Source of the DNA: Erwinia_E haradaeae_A
Lineage (GTDB): Bacteria; Pseudomonadota; Gammaproteobacteria; Enterobacterales; Enterobacteriaceae
Direction: 5' to 3'
DNA length: 64,000 bases
Assembly (NCBI RefSeq): GCF_900698965.1
Contig: NZ_LR217725.1
Coordinates: forward strand, 310,001 to 374,000
A program made the translations under genes and the position numbers. Shown here piece by piece: positions 58,133 to 64,000 of the stretch (positions are counted from its first letter, which is position 1; each line of letters starts with the position of its first letter). A model generated the notes under the pieces. The model was not told the DNA's origin, made no database searches, and saw only the letters and a program-made list of their open reading frames with translations.

Positions 58133-59300
58133 GTCTCAATTATGTCTCTTAATTAGACCTAACACATAATATTAATTAACCATATCGCTAACGCTGTGTA
58201 TAAAATTTACTCATAACTGTCATTCAAAGGAAATCATTTTTACATGTGTAGCGAGTAAGAATGTTTGTATTATCTCATGTTAAAGACATATTTTTTGCTT
58301 CTATCATTCTGAGATACCTCTAATGAGAGTGATGAATTGTGTCATTGATAATGTTAATGTGGATCTGTAATGCATTATTATTATAATACGGCTACTGTTT
58401 TCGTTGTTTCTTAAGATGCATTGTGTAACTGATGCGATATATATTGCTAATAGTTTAATCAAACATATATTCTATGCTATAGAAACCTAGAGATAGTAGA
58501 AAGTTTCTTTAAAATATTACATCTCTATTGAGAATCATGGTAAATATGATGTTTAGCAATTAGATAGATATGCCCATGTCATGTTGACAATCATTTGTTA
58601 AGTTGAGTGTTTTTATTAAAAAGCGTTGCATAAAATCAGAATGGATTATGAGTTAATTATATCACATTATGTGATCTGCTGATATTCAGGATAGATTTAA
58701 ATATTCTCTAAAGAACCTGATATTGTTTAGAGCATCTGATTAAGATATAGCGTCTATTTACTATGACACACTGATCACCCCCAGTGCGATGTACTGAAAG
58801 GAATTCTTATCTTATGAGTTACTTGAAGAGCTCAGATAGTAACTAGTACTATCCAGCTAGTGACTGATCTTCTATACACAACGAGTATATTTAACACTGC
58901 AGTTTTACGTAAAATGCAGTAACATTATTTACGTTACTATACGTTCAAGAAGATGTGTAAACTTACTGTTAGTTATAGTAGAAATACGAGCAAGATAAAT
59001 CCCGAAAAGTATTAAGTATATTTAATCCACAGATTAAATATTGCGATCACAAAATCCTAAAAGCTGCTCTGTAGCATAACTGCAGAGCAGCTTTTAGGAT
59101 GATCAGGCATAGCTCATCAGTGATCTGAAGCTATGATGTTCCAAATGATGTTCTAAATTGGGCATAAACATTCTAGGTTTTTGTATTTGATCTATGCAAT
59201 GTACTTCAATATTTCTTTGCATTACTATAGACCATCCCTGTGTGTGTGTATTATTAAGTGTAGCACAGTATCTTAGTATTGCTTATTGTGACATTAATTA
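58133..59300. other. Non-coding stretch tamB-hemE
   Basis: 1.17 kb with no gene, apart from the strong hairpin at 59054-59100. The promoter for hemE must be just right of 58132 but is not assigned. Confidence 0.6.
59049..59100 (-). terminator. Strong hairpin, likely terminator of tamA-tamB
   Basis: ATCCTAAAAGCTGCTCTG (59054-59071) and its exact complement at 59083-59100 give 18 perfect pairs, or 21 with three inner ones (one G-T) and a 5-base loop. On the minus strand the stem ends in GCTTTTAGGATTTTG, and the A-run/T-run within the stem suits an intrinsic terminator. It lies 200 bases past the tamB stop. Confidence 0.65.
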
Positions 59301-62300
59301 TCAAAATTCAAATTGATAGAGAACATCAATAGCTTGATCAAGGCTCGACATCGCCTCTAAATATAGCTTTGGCATTAGCTGATAACGTATAGTAAATGTC
59401 TCTAGCGTGTCAAAGATGCCAAAACCATATTTTATCTGTAGGCTAGGTAAAATATATGCACTAACCTGTACTTGTTGTTTGTCACCTGCTCCTATAGTGG
59501 CCATAGAAAGATTCTTTACTCTAACAATCTGACCAATCTTACTAATAATGTTTTCGCTACGCTCAAGACCTAAGCTTATCAGTGTTGATGTTAATGCATA
59601 ACCATCACCACTGGCAGAAGTTAATTTTTGGCCACGAAGAAGATAGGATAAAGCTGATTCTTGTGTTTGCTCAGGATCAGAAAAAATCTCAAATTTAGGA
59701 TCATTTGCTAAGCCAGTAATTCTAACTCCGACAGTTACATCATCTGTAGTGGATTCGGGGTTGCGGATTGCCTCAATATTTAAATACGGCTGATCAAACA
59801 ATCCAGAAAATTGCAGCTCTCCTCTACGTATAGCAAGATCCTGAGCATAAGCATGGAAGCGACCAGATAATATTTTCATTTGTCCATGCACACCCAGGCC
59901 GTGTTTATCTTGTGTGATTTTTACATTTCCGTGAAGTTTTCCTTGTACGCCAAAAGCGTTTAGCATGACATCGTCACCTACATGCACTGTAAGGCGGCTA
60001 GTGATAGGTGCTGTCATAGATTGCGGTGTTATGGGTTTCAGATCCGAATCTAGCAGAATTTCATCAGAAGAAACTTTGCTGATGGTGAGTGGTGCTGTTT
60101 GAACTAAACAACGCGCCCAGGGGATATGTATATCCCCTGCTAGGGTTAATGATTTAGGCATGGCTGTAAATGTTAGATCTGGTACAATGTCCATCTTGAG
60201 TATGGGTGGTACTGTAATTCGAATTTTGTCTCCCGTGACCGAAATACGTGTATACCAGTGACTTAAGCGACGCCAATCAGTGATTCCATGAAAAACGATT
60301 CTTCCTTGCTCAGTTTGAACCACTCCTTCTAGATTTGAGGTAACACCCTTAAATAATATAGCCATTTTCGCAGTGATGAGCTTAATGGGAATAAGGTGAC
60401 CATCGAAGCTAGCATTACTTAACAACATCTTTCCGAATATCTGTGGTTTTTTTAAGCTACCCCCAAGTCGTAAATGTGTATTCACTACTCCAGAAATTGT
60501 TTCACCTGGCATTAAAACTGAACTCAGAAGCCCCATAGAAAGAGAATTAACATTCAGATCCCCGATTAATACACGCTTTCCACTAAGATCAGAAACCTGA
60601 ATTTTACCATCTGCACTCCCATTATTAGCAATACTAATTCGCCATTGAAGCTGCATGCACTGATTTTTAAAGGCTAGATCTAGTTGGAATTTATTTAAGA
60701 TAATAGGTATATTATGGCCAATAATATTATGATTAATCATAATATTACTTCCTATTACGGAAACAACGCCGGTAGAAAGTGATGCATGAGAGTTTAAGAT
60801 TATATCTGCATATCCAGTATTGAGCTCTCCTGATAACTGAGCTGTCATTGGTAGAAACATGTTAAACATGGCTAAATTTATATGACGCAAAGAGATTTTA
60901 AGATGACCAAATTTATCAGGTTTGATGAGGTTTATCAGGGGCAGTGTTACGTCTGTCCTTTTGAAGAACCCAGACCACAGATGGAACATCTGTTTCTCAT
61001 AAAAAAAATCAAAAGTAATATTATTGGTTGAACGCCATTCACCTAGAGTGTTGGAGAAGTAAGCATTAGGGCATGTACCACTCCACCGGCCTGCTATAGG
61101 ATCAAGAGAGCCTTGAATGGTAATTTTACTTGTAGTTTGATTGCCTTTCAGATTAATCTCCAATATGTGTTTCATGACAGTACCAATGGCGCGTAATTGC
61201 AAAAAGTTTATTACCACTTTTTTCTGCTTTAGTTTTTCTACACGTAGCGTAATTTCGCTCTGAATTTTATTATTAGCTATAATGGATCCGCGGTATTGGA
61301 TGCGAGCGATTTGTGTATCACGCCATCTTAAGTGATTAGCACTGCCATTCATTAAAAAACGCAGTTCTGTCAGATCACCTTGAACGTGGAGATTTCCACG
61401 TGCACTGCCAGAGCATTCTGGAATAAAATTTTTCAAATTTTTAGCATTAATATCTATATGTAGATTAACCTTTTTATTCACAACACCTTTAATAGTAAGA
61501 GTATTACCACCTAGATTTAATTTAATAATTGGAATATGGCATTGACCTAAACCTTGGGCAGATAATGAACCATAGATCTTTAATGGATTATGAAATAGCT
61601 TTCCTGTGGCTTGAAGCCATATCCCTGGATTTTGTGCTTGCCATATATGATTTCTAGGTATTTTGTGCTTGCGAGTGTATAGGCTTCCGTGGGTAATGAT
61701 CTCTCCCTTTAAGGGGGAGATTCTGTCAGCATTCTGATTGTTAGTAGTTACATCAGAAAACTTGAATTTTCCATACCAGTTCAGTGACTCTTTCCAGGTA
61801 ATTTGTCCTTTAAATTCGGTTTTATTTTTTAACGATTTTAATTGCAGTGTATTAATAATGAGTTTATCTGTGTTGCCTTTCCCATTAGCGATTAGCATAA
61901 TAGATGGCATATATTGTCCTTGTAAATCTGCTGCTAAGGATACAGAATAGTCACTTAGATCACCCCTAAATAAAAAATTAACATTATGGGCGCGGAATGG
62001 TGTTATTCCGTAAAGTGGCCAGAATAATGCGGAACTTTTTAATTGTATATACACTGGTTTTTTCGAAAGAGCCAATTGAGTATGTAGATTGAGCAGTGCT
62101 TGCACCGATCCAGACAATTTGCATACTAATTTTAAATTACCACATAAATCGCCATTAAGGTTAGCTTGTATTGTTTCATCTTTCAGACCAGCAACATTAA
62201 TCATACCATGTAATATAAAGTTTAGCGGCCATGTGCCATGGAGCTTCATGTGGCCATAAGATTGTATGCTTCCCCCAGGGGCATCTACTACTAAATTTTT

Positions 62301-63122
62301 TAAATATAATTGCTGATTTTTAATGGTAGCTTGTATTAAAAGTGTATCAATAGAGGTGTGAGTGTTTCCTATAAAATTTAAATTTTCACAAAAAATTGTC
62401 ATCAGATTGACATGAATCGGGAGATTAAATATTGGTAGATATTGAATTAGAGTTGTATTCCATAGCGTTTTAATGATTTTTCCTACATGTGTATAGGTAT
62501 AGGATGGATTTATAGAGCGTCTATCTATATTATAGATAGATATCTGTTTTTTTGATTCTTCTATTTTAGTTTGTGGTAGTGATATGGTTAGCCCTTGAAG
62601 ATGCGACGGTGTTAGTATGAGCTCTTGTGGTTTCCACTTGATACCGCCGATAAAAGATACAAGCGATATTCCGGTGTTTTTTAGTTTTATCTTGACATCA
62701 TAGATAGCCACTCTCTTCAGCCTTACAGGACAATAGGAGATATAATATTTATAATTCTTTTTTTCCGATAAGAAATGAGTTATCTGAGATGATGGCCAAT
62801 TTTTATCTACTAATATATTAACTTTTTTTAACATTACTGCATTCATATAGAGCTTTCTATCAATTAAACACCGATAGCTCAGTTTAAAGTGAACCTTATT
62901 TATATTTATTGTGATACCAGGCGTGGTATAGTGGACGCCTGTTAAGCTACCATCATGCAGAGTTCCTTCGATTTTTTGGATATAGACAGAAGGTATAGAT
63001 TTGATTACTGTATGTAATACTAGTTTCATGCCAATTGTAGTGCCTACTAAAAACGTAATGAAAGAAGATAGCAATATAGTTAAGATAAAGACAAAAATCA
63101 GACCCTTCTTCAACCATTTCAT
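59301..63122 (-). CDS. tamB: Translocation and assembly module protein TamB
   Basis: Large AsmA-like protein anchored in the inner membrane that spans the periplasm as a beta-taco; with TamA it aids outer-membrane protein assembly and is implicated in phospholipid transport. 1273 residues (E. coli 1259). An N-terminal membrane anchor (about 8-30, then FLVGTTIGMKLV) precedes long beta-rich repeats, and the C-terminal DUF490 domain ends in IRYQLMPKLYLEAMSS...LYQFEF. It overlaps tamA by four bases (ATGA). A gene this size kept whole in a decaying genome implies selection. Confidence 0.96.
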   Translation of the reverse strand: MKWLKKGLIFVFILTILLSSFITFLVGTTIGMKLVLHTVIKSIPSVYIQKIEGTLHDGSLTGVHYTTPGITININKVHFKLSYRCLIDRKLYMNAVMLKKVNILVDKNWPSSQITHFLSEKKNYKYYISYCPVRLKRVAIYDVKIKLKNTGISLVSFIGGIKWKPQELILTPSHLQGLTISLPQTKIEESKKQISIYNIDRRSINPSYTYTHVGKIIKTLWNTTLIQYLPIFNLPIHVNLMTIFCENLNFIGNTHTSIDTLLIQATIKNQQLYLKNLVVDAPGGSIQSYGHMKLHGTWPLNFILHGMINVAGLKDETIQANLNGDLCGNLKLVCKLSGSVQALLNLHTQLALSKKPVYIQLKSSALFWPLYGITPFRAHNVNFLFRGDLSDYSVSLAADLQGQYMPSIMLIANGKGNTDKLIINTLQLKSLKNKTEFKGQITWKESLNWYGKFKFSDVTTNNQNADRISPLKGEIITHGSLYTRKHKIPRNHIWQAQNPGIWLQATGKLFHNPLKIYGSLSAQGLGQCHIPIIKLNLGGNTLTIKGVVNKKVNLHIDINAKNLKNFIPECSGSARGNLHVQGDLTELRFLMNGSANHLRWRDTQIARIQYRGSIIANNKIQSEITLRVEKLKQKKVVINFLQLRAIGTVMKHILEINLKGNQTTSKITIQGSLDPIAGRWSGTCPNAYFSNTLGEWRSTNNITFDFFYEKQMFHLWSGFFKRTDVTLPLINLIKPDKFGHLKISLRHINLAMFNMFLPMTAQLSGELNTGYADIILNSHASLSTGVVSVIGSNIMINHNIIGHNIPIILNKFQLDLAFKNQCMQLQWRISIANNGSADGKIQVSDLSGKRVLIGDLNVNSLSMGLLSSVLMPGETISGVVNTHLRLGGSLKKPQIFGKMLLSNASFDGHLIPIKLITAKMAILFKGVTSNLEGVVQTEQGRIVFHGITDWRRLSHWYTRISVTGDKIRITVPPILKMDIVPDLTFTAMPKSLTLAGDIHIPWARCLVQTAPLTISKVSSDEILLDSDLKPITPQSMTAPITSRLTVHVGDDVMLNAFGVQGKLHGNVKITQDKHGLGVHGQMKILSGRFHAYAQDLAIRRGELQFSGLFDQPYLNIEAIRNPESTTDDVTVGVRITGLANDPKFEIFSDPEQTQESALSYLLRGQKLTSASGDGYALTSTLISLGLERSENIISKIGQIVRVKNLSMATIGAGDKQQVQVSAYILPSLQIKYGFGIFDTLETFTIRYQLMPKLYLEAMSSLDQAIDVLYQFEF

Positions 63123-64000
63123 AGTTCAGGTCCAAGACCAATGTACAATTGTACATTATGTGCCTGTCTTCTACCTATTGGGCGTGCAATATCAAGTTTG
63201 AGAGGGCCAAGAAGAGATTGCCAGCGTACTCCAAAACCAACACCAGTATTAATGGGATTTTTTTGAAGATCTTGAAGAGCTGAGCCTGAGTCAACAAATA
63301 TTGCTCCCCACCATTTTCCAGTTATATGATATTGATACTCTATCGATCCTATGGCTAATTTTGAAGCACCTGTAAGTTTTCCCGCACTATCGTGCGGAGA
63401 TAGTGCTTTATATTTATAGCCTCGAACACTGTGATCACCGCCGGCAAAAAAACGTAGATTCGGTGGAATTTTTGAGAAGTGCTTAGTATTGATCCAACCT
63501 AGATTAATACGCTCAATAAAACGAGATCGTTCCTGTACAGTTTGGACCCATGCATTTTTTGCTTGAATTACGACAAAATCGATATATGACCCCCATAGGG
63601 AATTTGAGATATCAAGAGAGTAATGCTGAGAATCACCCCAAGAGGGCATCATGAGTGAGCCATGCGAACGGGTACGATCAAGAGTGACTCCGGGGTAAAT
63701 TAGCATTGTAGTATTGGTGGTATTACCTTGAGTAAAATGGTCAAATATCCAGTGTATGTGAGTGGCCCATTTCCAGTTATTAGATCGTTCCCAATACTGT
63801 GATACAGACAGAGTGGAAGCATCAGACTGCGTGTCATTAAGATGAGTGCGTTTTACACCACCTTGTATCAGATAATATTGCTCTAGTGGGTTTTGCAATA
63901 GTGGTATTTTATATGTCCATTCCAGATTTTTTTCAGGCGCTGAGATCTTTATCATAGTATGAAAGCTATGTCCGCGGTTATTGACCCAACTTTTCTTCCA
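63119..64000 (-). CDS. tamA: Translocation and assembly module protein TamA (partial)
   Basis: Omp85-family outer-membrane partner of TamB. Only the C-terminal part is in the window: the frame is open through position 64000, so the N-terminal POTRA domains lie beyond the edge. The visible part is most of the 16-strand barrel: SWVNNRGHSFHT at the edge, then IPLLQNPLEQYYLIQGGVKRT, FFAGGDHSVRGYKYKALSP with the VRGY lid motif, and the terminal YIGLGPEL as in E. coli. Its stop overlaps the tamB start. Confidence 0.96.
   Translation of the reverse strand, partial: WKKSWVNNRGHSFHTMIKISAPEKNLEWTYKIPLLQNPLEQYYLIQGGVKRTHLNDTQSDASTLSVSQYWERSNNWKWATHIHWIFDHFTQGNTTNTTMLIYPGVTLDRTRSHGSLMMPSWGDSQHYSLDISNSLWGSYIDFVVIQAKNAWVQTVQERSRFIERINLGWINTKHFSKIPPNLRFFAGGDHSVRGYKYKALSPHDSAGKLTGASKLAIGSIEYQYHITGKWWGAIFVDSGSALQDLQKNPINTGVGFGVRWQSLLGPLKLDIARPIGRRQAHNVQLYIGLGPEL

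Noticed and set aside
1..64000. A new defence, secretion or mobile system
   Set aside because: All supported genes are conserved housekeeping or envelope genes of enterics. I saw no unknown multi-gene cluster, transposase, phage or toxin-antitoxin pair.

Overview
The window looks like part of the chromosome of a host-restricted, reduced gammaproteobacterium of the Enterobacterales (an insect-endosymbiont type of genome; I do not assign a genus). The reasons are that almost every protein aligns residue for residue with its Escherichia coli counterpart, that several gene blocks keep E. coli order, that the DNA is AT-rich, and that only about 41.6 kb of 64 kb (about 65%) is coding. I count 40 protein genes, one of them broken by a frameshift and one cut by the window edge, and one tRNA. 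There is no phage, IS element, CRISPR array, toxin, secretion cluster or other accessory island.

Layout. 1-25.0 kb: map (minus strand), then the enteric block rpsB-tsf-pyrH-frr-dxr-uppS-cdsA-[rseP lost]-bamA-skp-lpxD-fabZ-lpxA-lpxB-[rnhB lost]-dnaE-accA, then tldD. 25.2-33.7 kb: ugd (minus), a stub of the division/cell-wall cluster ([mraZ lost]-rsmH-ftsL, with no ftsI after it) and mfd. 34.8-37.6 kb: tRNA-Ser(GGA) and dapD. 38.5-44.5 kb: the minus-strand murA-ibaG-mlaBCDEF cluster, with an unexpected 1.2 kb space between ibaG and mlaB. 45.2-50.6 kb: paeA (ytfL), then [rsmE lost]-gshB-yqgE-ruvX, then htpX (minus). 50.6-64 kb: minus-strand genes grxB, fldA, infA, hemE, tamB and tamA, scattered among 0.2-3 kb empty stretches.

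Working together, most of the window builds and maintains a complete Gram-negative envelope: lipid A (lpxD, lpxA, lpxB, fabZ), undecaprenyl and other isoprenoids (dxr, uppS), phospholipid (cdsA, accA), peptidoglycan and DAP (murA, dapD), outer-membrane protein assembly (bamA, skp, tamA/tamB) and lipid asymmetry (mlaBCDEF). The rest is translation, replication/repair, thiol/redox and haem functions.

I found no new defence, secretion or mobile system. The most informative signals are in genome decay. lpxB is out of frame at a run of nine A, a type of lesion that transcriptional slippage is known to rescue in insect symbionts. Several empty stretches sit where E. coli has a gene, and contain patches that still resemble mraZ, rnhB, rsmE and, less clearly, rseP. 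The non-coding DNA carries many short tandem duplications, including three arrays with the same 8-bp period and two duplications that involve the stop codons of cdsA and htpX.
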